In this document: piece by piece, positions 38,725 through 47,903 of the stretch | How positions within the stretch are numbered: the stretch's first letter is position 1 | Layout: each line of letters opens with the position of its first letter | IMG/VR virus record: IMGVR_UViG_3300028610_001024 | Location: 1-64,000 of that record | Source: a virus | Length of the DNA: 64,000 nucleotides | Reading direction: 5' to 3' (one strand) | Program-made: the position numbers and the translations under genes | Notes under the pieces: model-generated | What the model was told of the DNA's origin: nothing | Seen by the model: the letters and a program-made list of their open reading frames with translations, nothing else | Databases searched by the model: none

Positions 38725-38922
38725 ATGCAAGAAATAGGTTCAGAGATTCTATCATTTGCGGATGGGTTATCAAAGATAGGCCCTGCCTTAGCTGGGGCTA
38801 TTGTGTTTGGAGTAATATTAGTATTTGCATTTTGGTTTAAATTGAGGTATGATAGGAGTGAACTTGAAAAACGGATAAAAGAATGGGAATTTGATCAGAA
38901 GAAACTAAAAGAGAGAAAGTAA
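38725..38922 (+). CDS. 65-residue single-pass membrane protein with charged coil
   Basis: ATG 38725 (a TTG 12 bases earlier is an alternative). A transmembrane helix at about 20-40 (ALAGAIVFGVILVFAFWF) is followed by a coiled tail (SELEKRIKEWEFDQKKLKER). The topology suits a pinholin or i-spanin-like protein, with the endolysin upstream. Assignment uncertain. Confidence 0.58.
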   Translation: MQEIGSEILSFADGLSKIGPALAGAIVFGVILVFAFWFKLRYDRSELEKRIKEWEFDQKKLKERK

Positions 38923-39184
38923 TGAGTGAAGAATTTACAGGTAGTGCAGTGTCATATTATAAAGTGAAGGTAACAGATCCAGTCTCTATAAAAAACCCTA
39001 TAAAGCTGAGTGCTTAGATATTATTGAATCTCTTGGGATGTCTTTTAATGAGGGGGAACTATTTAAAGCTATATGGAGAAAATGTGCAGCTAGGACACTT
39101 AATGTAAAGAAAAAATCCCACGATGATACGTATGATACTGAAAAAATACTATTCTACGCTAAACGAATCCAAAAAGGTATCTAA
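38922..39184 (+). CDS. DUF3310-like protein read through a -1 frameshift
   Basis: The zero frame from ATG 38922 (MSEEFTGSAVSYYKVKVTDP) stops at TAG 39015. The -1 frame then reads YKAECLDIIESLGMSFNEGE, FKAIWRKCAARTL, YDTEKILFYAKR to TAA 39182. The join lies at A AAA AAC (38990-38996), a canonical slippery heptamer in the correct phase. The joined product (86-87 residues) resembles DUF3310-like phage proteins (AECLDIIE...FKAIWR..ARTL). A missing A in the run would give the same picture. It lies directly before terL. Confidence 0.6.
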
Positions 39185-40816
39185 GTGTTACACTCCAACT
39201 CTTTACTTCAAAAGGTATTAAACGATCCAATCATAGCCCGTAGTGCTAGACTGGCTAGACCTACTATTGCAACAGAAACTAGACCACACTGTGCTCAGTG
39301 GTTAAAGGAAATGTTTCCCGATAGCTTTACATTTGATTTTTCAGATAAGCAATTGGAAATATTAGATTGGTTTACTGAGATAGAGATTGACAATGTACCT
39401 GAACCTTTAGTAGGAGTACTACCTCGTGGGGCGGGAAAAACATCTATATTAGATGGGGGTACTAGTTATCTACTAGCGCATAAGACCCGTATGGGTATTT
39501 TATTTATTTCAGCTAATCTTGATAAAGCTAGAGATAGAGTTAATTCTGTTAGAAGTCTATTAGGTACAGAAAAATTTAGATCCAGGTATCCACTAGTTAG
39601 TGAACCTTTAATGGTTGGGAATCAAGGATTTCACCAAGCCTGGAATAATAGGTTATTACTTAATGAAGCTGGGCAATTAGTTGTAGGTGCAAGTTTAAGT
39701 GGGGAAAATAGGGGACTAAATCAAAATTGTGGAGGTAGGATTGATTTTTTTGGTGGGGATGATTTAGATAAACCTTTTGATAGTGAGGAAATGACTAAAC
39801 GTAGGGTTAAAAACCTAACAGCAGATATCTTTCCAATGCGAGGACCTAAAAGACGCCCAGCGGTGTGCCTTATTCAGAATTTAATTAAAGATGATGGTAT
39901 GATTGATCAACAGGTAAAAGGGTCCGCTGATTGGTTAAAGAATAGACGATTAGTAGGTCCAGTTCCGGCACTATTGGATTTTGAGTATAAAGAGAATATA
40001 GAGATGGTAACAGTTGAGGGTAGTTCTGTACCTAAGACTACTTTTTTAATTACTAGAGGGATCCCTACATGGGAGGGGCAAGATTTAAGAAAATGTCAAG
40101 AAATGATTGATGATACTGGACCGTCTACGTTTATGCAGGAACAACAGCATGATGTGGCAGATATAGCTGGAGCGTTGCTTAGCTCTCATCATTTTAAATA
40201 TACTCAAGAAGGGTTTGATTTAAGTTGTATTTCTAAAAAGGTTGTTGGGGTAGATCCTGCCGGAGGGGCTACATGGTGTGGTATTGTTGCAGTAGGGAGG
40301 ATATTGATAGATAAGCAAGTAATGTATTGCGTGTTAGAGGACGCATCGGTTAGAACGGATATTGATCTAGATGATGACTGGGCCGATACTGCGGTTTTAA
40401 CAGCTTATCAGTGGGGAGCTAGTTTAGAAGTGGAGACTAATTTCGGTGGTAGAATGTGTATTGATCCATTGAAAGCAGCAATTAAAAAACTGCGTAGACA
40501 GGAACGTATTGGTAATAAATCTATCAAGATCCATGGTACACACGCAACGATGGATAAGAAATTACGTGCGCTGGATTGGCAGAAAGCACATAAAGATGGA
40601 CTAGTTTTATATCTACATAAATGTAAAAATGGAGTGTATAAGGCTAGTGATAGGAATCACTTTACAAAGTTAAAGGGTGAATGGTGTACATGGGTTAAAG
40701 GAGAATCGAAAGGCTCTCCTAATAGATTAGATGCTCAAGTTCATGGGTTTAGAGCCATTAAGATAAATAGAAAAAGAAAAGTTAGAAATATAGGTAGTCG
40801 TCCATGGATAGCGTAG
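39185..40816 (+). CDS. terL: Terminase large subunit
   Basis: 543 residues, GTG start. ATPase: Walker A RGAGKT (81-86) and Walker B IDFFGGDD (186-193). Nuclease: GVDPAGG with D357, a later acidic SVRTDIDLDDDW region and a C-terminal DAQVHG. The enzyme cuts concatemeric DNA and packages it into the prohead through the portal. The gene directly precedes portal and follows the DUF3310-like gene without a gap. Confidence 0.88.
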   Translation: MLHSNSLLQKVLNDPIIARSARLARPTIATETRPHCAQWLKEMFPDSFTFDFSDKQLEILDWFTEIEIDNVPEPLVGVLPRGAGKTSILDGGTSYLLAHKTRMGILFISANLDKARDRVNSVRSLLGTEKFRSRYPLVSEPLMVGNQGFHQAWNNRLLLNEAGQLVVGASLSGENRGLNQNCGGRIDFFGGDDLDKPFDSEEMTKRRVKNLTADIFPMRGPKRRPAVCLIQNLIKDDGMIDQQVKGSADWLKNRRLVGPVPALLDFEYKENIEMVTVEGSSVPKTTFLITRGIPTWEGQDLRKCQEMIDDTGPSTFMQEQQHDVADIAGALLSSHHFKYTQEGFDLSCISKKVVGVDPAGGATWCGIVAVGRILIDKQVMYCVLEDASVRTDIDLDDDWADTAVLTAYQWGASLEVETNFGGRMCIDPLKAAIKKLRRQERIGNKSIKIHGTHATMDKKLRALDWQKAHKDGLVLYLHKCKNGVYKASDRNHFTKLKGEWCTWVKGESKGSPNRLDAQVHGFRAIKINRKRKVRNIGSRPWIA

Positions 40817-40973
40817 TTAAACCTCCTCTAGGGGTTGTTCTTAGATTTATAGTTAATGATCTGAGACGAGAGACTTAGTGCTATAGAAAGGTATGAGTTA
40901 ACCCCAACTCAAAATATATTACACTGTGGGAGTTAGAGCTAGATCTAATCCTTTTTAACCAATGGAGTTCATC

Positions 40974-42533
40974 ATGAAGAAAGTTGACCCTACTCACGAA
41001 GCAAATCAAATTCATAGTAGTTATGTATCAGCTGCTAAGGCTAGAAATCTTTCTGTGGCTTATGGACATAGAGCAGACTGGTTTCGACTGGATAGTCGAA
41101 TACAGAGACGATGGGTTTATCCAGCACCTAATGAATGCTTATCTGCTAGTGATGTATCATATTTACGTGGTATGAGTCGGTTTGATTGGCGTGTAGGGAA
41201 AGAGAATTGGACAACGTCTAATGTTTTTGATAGGACATTAAATACCTCAGCAGCAACTCCATTTACACATAAATTAAGTATAGATAATTGGCCACCCAAG
41301 ACTGAAGCACTATTAAATGGAGAAGGTGCAGGTTTAGATGCAGAAGGAAATGGATTAAAGAGATTACATCAACAGGCGTTTGGGTCTAAATTTAAACCAG
41401 GGATTCATTTTATTAGAATACTAAACCTAGAAAGTGGCCCAGTGTGGTCACATGTAAAAGCTGATGCAATGTTAAATTGGAAGTTTAAATTAGTTAAAGA
41501 TGTTGGTGTAGTTATTACAGAGGCCCTAGTTGAGAATATTCAAGAATCTGGTCATCTAGTTAGGACTATTTATAGGTTAGAGAGTAATGATGTAATATGG
41601 AAAAGCTATGTGTCAATTAAGACTGTAGGGGATGAATATATCATCTATGCCCCTAGAGCTATAAAGGATATGCAATTTGAATGGGAAGTGTTGAAAGAAG
41701 GGAAAAATAGTAAACCAGTAGAGGGCAGATATAAGGGTTTAGGTGCTGTACCGATTGCTCCTTTTTATACTGACTGGGAAGTAAAGATGCAAAGTCCTCC
41801 GTTATTTGCTGAGGCGGCGGATTTACAATTAAAAGTGGATAATAGAAACAGCCATTTAAACGATTTTGTTTTAAGGGTACTAGCCTCTCCAGTATTTGTA
41901 ACTGTAAATGCAGATGAGGAAGATGATAATGGTATAGTTCCTCCAGCGAGTAGTAAGGGATCTGGATTGGATTTACCCCAAGATAGTTCAGCTAGTTGGC
42001 AGGCATTAAAAGGTAGTGCAGAAATAGATGAAATCGCTAGAAGAATAATTGAAGATGAAAAACGAATAGAGCTTATGTGTTTAAGCTCATTGGAGACTGA
42101 ATATCAAGGGGATAAAAGAGTTTTAGAAACTACTGTACGTGAAGGTAGGTCTGTAACAGTATTAGAAGCATTGATGTTATCAGATATCCCGTCACTGGAT
42201 AAGTTAGCTAGATTTACAGCGCACTTACTGGGTGAAACTGTACCTAATGACGCTAAGATTACAGCATCTAGAGTAAAGCGGGAAGGAGATAAAAAAGATT
42301 TAATTGAGAGGGCAGCAAAATGGTTAGAGTTAGATTTAATACCTAAAGAGGTATTCTATAAGATATGGAAAGAAAATAGTGAGGATATTTCAGATAAGCT
42401 ATGGGAGGAGTTACAACCTTTGTTGGATACTAGAATAGCACTAGATGCAGATATTGAAGTTAAGGAAAAAGAAGTAAGGGATAAAGCTCAGGTTAAAGTT
42501 TCTGGTAGTATGGATTTAGACGCTGGGGAGTAG
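40974..42533 (+). CDS. Portal protein (DUF4055-like)
   Basis: 519 residues from ATG 40974 (TGGAG about six bases upstream). The central FYTDWEVKMQSPPLFAEAAD followed by LQLKVDNRNSHLND matches the conserved part of DUF4055 portal proteins, and the C-terminal helices fit a portal crown. Portal forms the dodecameric DNA channel where terL docks. Position right after terL supports the call. Confidence 0.82.
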   Translation: MKKVDPTHEANQIHSSYVSAAKARNLSVAYGHRADWFRLDSRIQRRWVYPAPNECLSASDVSYLRGMSRFDWRVGKENWTTSNVFDRTLNTSAATPFTHKLSIDNWPPKTEALLNGEGAGLDAEGNGLKRLHQQAFGSKFKPGIHFIRILNLESGPVWSHVKADAMLNWKFKLVKDVGVVITEALVENIQESGHLVRTIYRLESNDVIWKSYVSIKTVGDEYIIYAPRAIKDMQFEWEVLKEGKNSKPVEGRYKGLGAVPIAPFYTDWEVKMQSPPLFAEAADLQLKVDNRNSHLNDFVLRVLASPVFVTVNADEEDDNGIVPPASSKGSGLDLPQDSSASWQALKGSAEIDEIARRIIEDEKRIELMCLSSLETEYQGDKRVLETTVREGRSVTVLEALMLSDIPSLDKLARFTAHLLGETVPNDAKITASRVKREGDKKDLIERAAKWLELDLIPKEVFYKIWKENSEDISDKLWEELQPLLDTRIALDADIEVKEKEVRDKAQVKVSGSMDLDAGE

Positions 42534-42612
42534 TTAGAAATAGATTTCTAGTAGGTTTGTCTGTATTGAGCTAAGCTCTACAGATCACCTATAGGAATCG
42601 TGACGTGCCATG

Positions 42613-42646
42613 AACAGGGGGGACTATTGTCCCTTACCTGTTTTTT
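42613..42646 (+). terminator. Strong intrinsic terminator after portal
   Basis: AACAGG pairs with CCTGTT and GGGAC with GTCCC in one stem, followed by six Ts. It separates the packaging genes from the capsid operon. Confidence 0.85.
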
Positions 42647-42677
42647 GTGCTATGCACAAGGAATTTTCGTAAATCAC

Positions 42678-42705
42678 TTGACAGGTTCAGGTGAAGGTAT
42701 AGGCT
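42678..42705 (+). promoter_or_regulatory. Probable promoter of the scaffold/capsid operon
   Basis: TTGACA (42678-42683), 16 bases, TAGGCT (42700-42705). The -35 is perfect and the -10 moderate. It sits just after the terminator, so the capsid genes can be transcribed separately. Confidence 0.6.
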
Positions 42706-42732
42706 AGTCGGTGGCGATTTACGATTGCCTCA

Positions 42733-42750
42733 GAGAGCTATTCTGCTCTC
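42733..42750 (+). promoter_or_regulatory. Leader hairpin before scaffold
   Basis: GAGAGC and GCTCTC pair around six bases, about 50 bases before the ribosome site. May stabilise this highly expressed mRNA. Confidence 0.45.
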
Positions 42751-42801
42751 CCCCTGCTCACGGCGGGAACTACTTAGGGATTACGTCCCAGGAGTGATAC
42801 C

Positions 42802-43617
42802 ATGGCTTTATTAGACTTTGCGGAAGTATTAGCTGACTCAGGTTTAGATAGTGATCCTAATGGAGTACTTGCACGATTAGTTAGAGGGCATAATAAGGAA
42901 GAGAAAAGAGCAGGTAAACTTGATAAGCGGGTAGGGGAATTAGATATTGAAGTAGAATCATTAACTGAAAGTGTTGGAAGGTTAGAAGGAAAGAATACAG
43001 ATACCCATAATAAAAATAGGGATCGTAGAGAATTAGCTGCTGATGATTTTAATAAGTATAAAGCGGAATCTGAAAATAAGTTGACTAAAGCTGAAGAAGA
43101 AAAGACTAAACTAGTAGATAGAATCTCCGAACTTGAAACTGAAGCTAAGGTTTCTAGTACATCCTATAAAACCTTACAGGATCAGCATACTGTTACATCC
43201 TCAGCTTTAAGTGTGCATGAAGAGGCAGGGTTAGAGCGTAGGCGACATTTAGAGTTAAGTAAAGTTAAACTACCAGAAGCAATACGTGACGGATTGCATA
43301 CTACTGTTTATTCAAAAATTGAGCACTTTATGGTCCCTAAAGAGGACGGTAAGGGATTTGATCTAAAGGATGATAAGGGGAATATGCTTAAAAGAGACGG
43401 GAGAGAAATTGAGCTTCCTGATTTATTGAGCGATGTTAGTAGTGAGAATCCTTTATGGGCAAGTGAAGGATTATCTGGTGCCTTTGTTAAACAAGATAAA
43501 GAGTCTAGTTCACTGTTACATAGTGGAGGTGGATTACAAGGATCAGATATTAACCCTGGTGATGATACATCAGGTGATGATATTAGGGAAAAGGCAAGAG
43601 AGAAGCGAAAAAAGTAA
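42802..43617 (+). CDS. Head scaffold protein
   Basis: 271 residues. The first 130 residues are coiled-coil (LDKRVGELDIEVESLTESVG; KLTKAEEEKTKLVDRISELE), a beta/charged middle follows, and the end is disordered and basic. Directly upstream of the capsid gene, as scaffolds are. It would shape the prohead and leave before packaging. Confidence 0.75.
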   Translation: MALLDFAEVLADSGLDSDPNGVLARLVRGHNKEEKRAGKLDKRVGELDIEVESLTESVGRLEGKNTDTHNKNRDRRELAADDFNKYKAESENKLTKAEEEKTKLVDRISELETEAKVSSTSYKTLQDQHTVTSSALSVHEEAGLERRRHLELSKVKLPEAIRDGLHTTVYSKIEHFMVPKEDGKGFDLKDDKGNMLKRDGREIELPDLLSDVSSENPLWASEGLSGAFVKQDKESSSLLHSGGGLQGSDINPGDDTSGDDIREKAREKRKK

Positions 43618-43672
43618 CACTTAGGTTACTACATCCAACTCACTGTCTATAAGGCAGTACAAGGAGAAAATC

Positions 43673-44860
43673 ATGGCGAACTTGTTTCACACTGGAGAAC
43701 CGATCTTTCAAGGAGTAACCACTGATGAAATCACAGCAGCTGCTAGTGCTCATCTACAGGACCATTCCGTTGCTTATGGCCTAGCAGCTAGTCAGACATT
43801 CATTAGTCACTTTGATGATAGTCCTGGTGAAGGGGACAAGATTGATATCAGGTATCCGGATAACCCGCCGGTTGCTGAATTGATCAATAGCCCCACTGCT
43901 GGACCAGAGGACATCAAGGAAAAGAAATTTCGACTGGAGATTGAGAGGCATTTCGTTATTCGCCATGTACTGAAGCCACGGGAATTTAAATTCAATCTTC
44001 ACGACGTGGAGAGGTTTATTATTGCCCCAGCTATGACCTCCTTGGCTAGTGCTCTTAATGGGTACGTGATGTCGAAGGCTGCATTGGTGTCGAATTTTTC
44101 TGGTGTTGTAGGAGTGCCTATTACTACACTGACGCAGCTTGAACCTCATGTGACGGTCCTTGATGAGGGGTTTGCTCCAGGAAAGAGATTTGGACTTTTT
44201 GTTCCGAATATCTACAATAAAATGGCTACTGCGGATGATTTTGCCCACGTTGACAAAACTGGGCAGACAAAAGTGAGAGAATTCGGGGAGTTGGGGTCAG
44301 TGGCTGATGTTACCCCATTTAAGGATTCTGCTGTCGGTAGGAATCTGAAAAGTGATCAGCGGCATACTGCTGGACTTTTTGGCAATGGTACGATAGATGG
44401 CGCAGTAGCAGAAGGCGCTGTTATTATGAACCTAGCGGGCGGAGTTGCTACTACAGGTACGCTTGTTCCAGCAGATCTTTTCCAGGTTGTAGGTGTTGAG
44501 GGTACTTACGTTATCACTAACAGTACTACCGCTGACGGTACAGGTGACATTGTAGGAGCTACTTTCTCTCCTGCGGCCCCTGCTGGTGGGTTTCCTGATA
44601 CGAATGTGTTTACCCTCCAGCCCAGTCATACCAAGAATCTAGTTGCTGCCCAAGGTGGTATCATTGCAAGTGCTGTTCCGCCAGTGCTTACCCCGGGAAT
44701 GTCTGGTGGTACTATCCAGGATGAGGATGGGTTTAGTGTGACATGGCAGTACCATCCAAAAGATGTCGAGTTTATGAAGAGTCATCTCTCCTTTGAAGTT
44801 TTTGCAGCTGCTGTGCTCGCTCGTAACGAGTATTGTAGTATCCACGTTTCGGATTTCTAA
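43673..44860 (+). CDS. Major capsid protein
   Basis: 395 residues. Position after the scaffold, size, a helix-rich N-terminus and a long beta insertion (about 240-350) fit an HK97-fold coat of the P22-like kind. The codon choice is visibly GC-richer than in its neighbours, which often marks very highly expressed phage genes. CAAGGAGAAAATC supplies a strong ribosome site. The exact family is not certain. Confidence 0.78.
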   Translation: MANLFHTGEPIFQGVTTDEITAAASAHLQDHSVAYGLAASQTFISHFDDSPGEGDKIDIRYPDNPPVAELINSPTAGPEDIKEKKFRLEIERHFVIRHVLKPREFKFNLHDVERFIIAPAMTSLASALNGYVMSKAALVSNFSGVVGVPITTLTQLEPHVTVLDEGFAPGKRFGLFVPNIYNKMATADDFAHVDKTGQTKVREFGELGSVADVTPFKDSAVGRNLKSDQRHTAGLFGNGTIDGAVAEGAVIMNLAGGVATTGTLVPADLFQVVGVEGTYVITNSTTADGTGDIVGATFSPAAPAGGFPDTNVFTLQPSHTKNLVAAQGGIIASAVPPVLTPGMSGGTIQDEDGFSVTWQYHPKDVEFMKSHLSFEVFAAAVLARNEYCSIHVSDF

Positions 44861-44869
44861 GCGGGTAGC

Positions 44870-45706
44870 GTGCCCGTCTTCCCTCCAACTGGAATAGTTG
44901 CCGTAGTCGGTAACAGTCAGATTCTACTAAGGTGGAACGCTGTTACCGACGCGGCAAGCTATAATATTTATCGGGACACTGTACTGATAAATACAGTTGG
45001 GGCTATTGTGGATTTTGGTAAGCAAGAGGAGTATCTAGATGTAGGGTTAGTAAATGATACTAGTTATAGTTATGAGTTAGAAGTAACTGTAGGGGTAGAG
45101 ACTAGTGCTAAGAGTACCCCACCTGTTATAGCTATTCCTAAAACTATTTTAATCGAAGAGGATGGTACAGGGGTTCAAGCTGCTAATACCTTTCAAAATT
45201 TACAAAGTGCATTGGATTTAATTGCTGGGCGAGGTTATACACATTTTGCAACCATAAATGTTTTTCAGGAGAATGTGCTAATTAGGGGGACGCAGTCGGT
45301 TAATACTTCGGTGAGCTATAATAACGTAGGGACGCCGTTAAATATAGAGCAAGGATTATACTATCCAAGAACAGGGTATCCTAATTGTGGAGGGGTGAAT
45401 AGTGTTAGTGTAGGATTTAGGGGGAGTAATTTATTACTGGCCACTGGCCCTGTAGAAATACCCGAAGATATTAAATTAGCTAGTGCATTGAAGGCTGAAC
45501 ATATTGCATTGAGCTTATTTAATTCTAATAATGAGTTTGCCGATATACCGGGGAATTTAAAAAAGTTTGAGTTAGCTAAAGGTGTACAGTTAGAGAAGTT
45601 TCAAGGTAAGTTAGAAACTGGAGAGCAGAAAGAATTACACGGGCAGATTAGAGGATTGATTAAAAAGCTATCTAGTGGGTCTAACTTTTGGCTAGGTGGT
45701 CCATGA
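44870..45706 (+). CDS. FN3 domain fused to DnaT-like head connector
   Basis: 278 residues, GTG start. Residues about 1-85 are a fibronectin type III domain (ILLRWNAVTDAASYNIYRDT, then DTSYSYELEV). From about 95 the sequence ILIEEDGTGVQAANTFQNLQ resembles the phage DnaT-like/adaptor family, which links portal and tail. FN3 domains on virion proteins are thought to hold sugars. Position after the capsid gene supports the connector role. The fusion order is unusual. Confidence 0.62.
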   Translation: MPVFPPTGIVAVVGNSQILLRWNAVTDAASYNIYRDTVLINTVGAIVDFGKQEEYLDVGLVNDTSYSYELEVTVGVETSAKSTPPVIAIPKTILIEEDGTGVQAANTFQNLQSALDLIAGRGYTHFATINVFQENVLIRGTQSVNTSVSYNNVGTPLNIEQGLYYPRTGYPNCGGVNSVSVGFRGSNLLLATGPVEIPEDIKLASALKAEHIALSLFNSNNEFADIPGNLKKFELAKGVQLEKFQGKLETGEQKELHGQIRGLIKKLSSGSNFWLGGP

Positions 45707-46287
45707 GTCTAGTCTCAGCAGTTGCAAGTGTAGGGAGTAGGGTAATACCCCTACTTACAGATAATAGTGCTACATTTATCATACCTGGGTTTGAGTTAGG
45801 TAAAGTGGATTTAGAAGCACCGGATCCTATTTTAGTAGTTAAAGGAGTATTTAGTCAAGGGGCTACAGAAATACTGATAGAGAACTCAAATGGTGACCAA
45901 TTTACAGGTATGATACGTGAGGGATGTGGAACGGTAATAGACGGGAATTTATATACTGTAGATGTAGGATCTAGAGTGGATAATAGTATTTTAAGTTTAA
46001 AGTTAACTAGTGGGTTACTAGGTGGATTAGTCGGCGGGGAATCAGTTAGTAGTAGCGATAGAAGAATAAATGTTACTAGTACGGTTGAAATTAGCACTGA
46101 GAGTTACAACACTAGACAGACTGATGGAGTAGCTTTATTTGGGTTTCAATATATGACACGAGATTTTAGTGTAGTGCCAAAGGTTGGGTGGTATTGTAGG
46201 CGAGGAGTGTATAGTGGATATATTATTGAAGTTGAACAGGTTAGGGTTACAATAGTTTGGGTGGGGAAGAAGGGGATATCGAAGTGA
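45703..46287 (+). CDS. Head-tail joining protein candidate
   Basis: 194 residues from ATG 45703, overlapping the previous stop. Mostly beta strands (VVKGVFSQGATEILIEN). By position, between connector and tail tube, it is a head completion or joining protein; the sequence alone does not settle which. Confidence 0.6.
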   Translation: MSLVSAVASVGSRVIPLLTDNSATFIIPGFELGKVDLEAPDPILVVKGVFSQGATEILIENSNGDQFTGMIREGCGTVIDGNLYTVDVGSRVDNSILSLKLTSGLLGGLVGGESVSSSDRRINVTSTVEISTESYNTRQTDGVALFGFQYMTRDFSVVPKVGWYCRRGVYSGYIIEVEQVRVTIVWVGKKGISK

Positions 46288-46445
46288 ATATTATTATTAC
46301 ACAAAGGACTGATAAAGAAAGAAAAGCTTACTATGATGGTATACGCTATGCTCTAAATAATCTTAATCAAAAAGAAAGTATGGAGTTAATGCTTTTAATT
46401 GAGTCGGGGAATCTGAATAATTCCTCTAAAGCTGAGCAAGTATAA
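46284..46445 (+). CDS. 53-residue helical protein
   Basis: GTG start on a GTGA overlap. Helical and charged (DKERKAYYDGIRYALNNLNQ). Head-tail region by position. Confidence 0.55.
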   Translation: MNIIITQRTDKERKAYYDGIRYALNNLNQKESMELMLLIESGNLNNSSKAEQV

Positions 46446-46865
46446 ATGCGTCACCATAAACATATGCGAAGGGTACTTACTAAACAGTTTAATATACTTT
46501 ATATGGAACAATCCAAAAGTGCTGCTGTAGGAGGTATGGGTAGTGCTGTAGTAGTTGCTCCTGGCCCAGAACAAACTGCAACAGCTACAGGTAGATCTAG
46601 GATGTCTGTCTCTACTAGTGTAGGAACGTTAAAAAGGTTTGATCCAGGGGATTTAGGGTCGTATAAAGTACCAGGTAGAAATATGGCATTAAGAGGTATA
46701 GCTGGACGACGGTTCGGGGATGATATATTTATATCCATAGGGACAGATTATAGTAAGTATTTAAGAAAATGGGGTTATGAGATGATGGAACACGCACAAG
46801 ATGGGGCGATTGGGCAAATGGAGATAGATCAGGGTAGGACATTACGTAAGGTGGCTAGAGTATAA
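46446..46865 (+). CDS. Tail-completion/neck protein candidate
   Basis: 139 residues starting at the base after the preceding stop. An alanine/valine-rich flexible part (SAVVVAPGPEQTATATG) and a C-terminal basic helix. By gene order it could match neck or tail-terminator proteins. Confidence 0.55.
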   Translation: MRHHKHMRRVLTKQFNILYMEQSKSAAVGGMGSAVVVAPGPEQTATATGRSRMSVSTSVGTLKRFDPGDLGSYKVPGRNMALRGIAGRRFGDDIFISIGTDYSKYLRKWGYEMMEHAQDGAIGQMEIDQGRTLRKVARV

Positions 46866-47824
46866 TGTCTACTAGTATCACATTCCATACAGCAAATGAG
46901 GATTTAACAGGTATTACCTTTGCTGATGCCCCACCAATAGGATTAGGAGGTAGGCTTTACGGTTCAAGTGGTAATGTAATATCTAATAGTGGAGTGTCGT
47001 TATCTCTACTTGGTGGTGATTCTACTAGGGGGGTAATAAATGGTCTCCCTGAGGGTCCAGGGTATGCAGTTACTTATATATTAAAAGGCTTTGGTGAGAG
47101 TAATCACTATTATCAAGGTAGTGTTCCTTACACTTATCGGGTAGTGGCGAATAGGAATACCGGGCTAGAAGGAACTTTAGATGTAAGACTAGCGGCTGAT
47201 GGGGTTATAGCTGGGAATATTATAACAATTACTGAAGCTATTGTAGGCCAAGGGGATTACATTGTAAAATGGGGCACTGATATCCCAGGGGTTAGGTATA
47301 GCTTAACAATTGCCAGTGGTGGATTTGCATTAGGGGAGTATGCTTGGAACAGTGTAAGTGTTTCAGATGTAGGTGCTGCAACGTGGCAGAGAGATGATTT
47401 AGGACGGGTAGTGGATATCCTTAATACTCATGTAAATAGTTTTAGTGGATTTGATTTTATAGGTTGGTATGTTAGAGGTATGCATTTTCAGGAGCCAGTG
47501 ATAGAGGGTACAAGGCCTCAGGTATTTTGTGAGGTATCCCCTGGAGTGTCTAGGATTACTGATGTAATAGGAAGTCAGCTAACGGCGCCACTTAGAAATG
47601 GTACTTATATATTCGGGTTATTCTCAAGTGTAAGAAATGAAAGTATATGGAGAAGTGTGTTTAAACAAATGGTTAAAACTTTATCTACGGATTTCCCACC
47701 ACAGCAAACTACAGTTATAGCAAGAGATTTTGAGGAGCCTAACGAGAGTGATATTAGAGGGAGTAGATATCCTAATTTTGTAGCTTACACTGCACAGTTA
47801 CCGTATAGATCGTGCGTTAGGTAA
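46865..47824 (+). CDS. 319-residue virion protein (neck/tail)
   Basis: Starts with its A shared with the previous stop (TAATG). Extended beta pattern with many Gly/Ser turns and a final basic stretch. Located before the tail tube, so probably a neck or tail-terminator component. No family recognised. Confidence 0.58.
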   Translation: MSTSITFHTANEDLTGITFADAPPIGLGGRLYGSSGNVISNSGVSLSLLGGDSTRGVINGLPEGPGYAVTYILKGFGESNHYYQGSVPYTYRVVANRNTGLEGTLDVRLAADGVIAGNIITITEAIVGQGDYIVKWGTDIPGVRYSLTIASGGFALGEYAWNSVSVSDVGAATWQRDDLGRVVDILNTHVNSFSGFDFIGWYVRGMHFQEPVIEGTRPQVFCEVSPGVSRITDVIGSQLTAPLRNGTYIFGLFSSVRNESIWRSVFKQMVKTLSTDFPPQQTTVIARDFEEPNESDIRGSRYPNFVAYTAQLPYRSCVR

Positions 47825-47903
47825 TTAGAGATAATAAACCTTAGTTGGTGTTATAGGGTGCGCCTTTAACATCAAGGATTAAACTGACAGTGAGGACAAG
47901 GAC

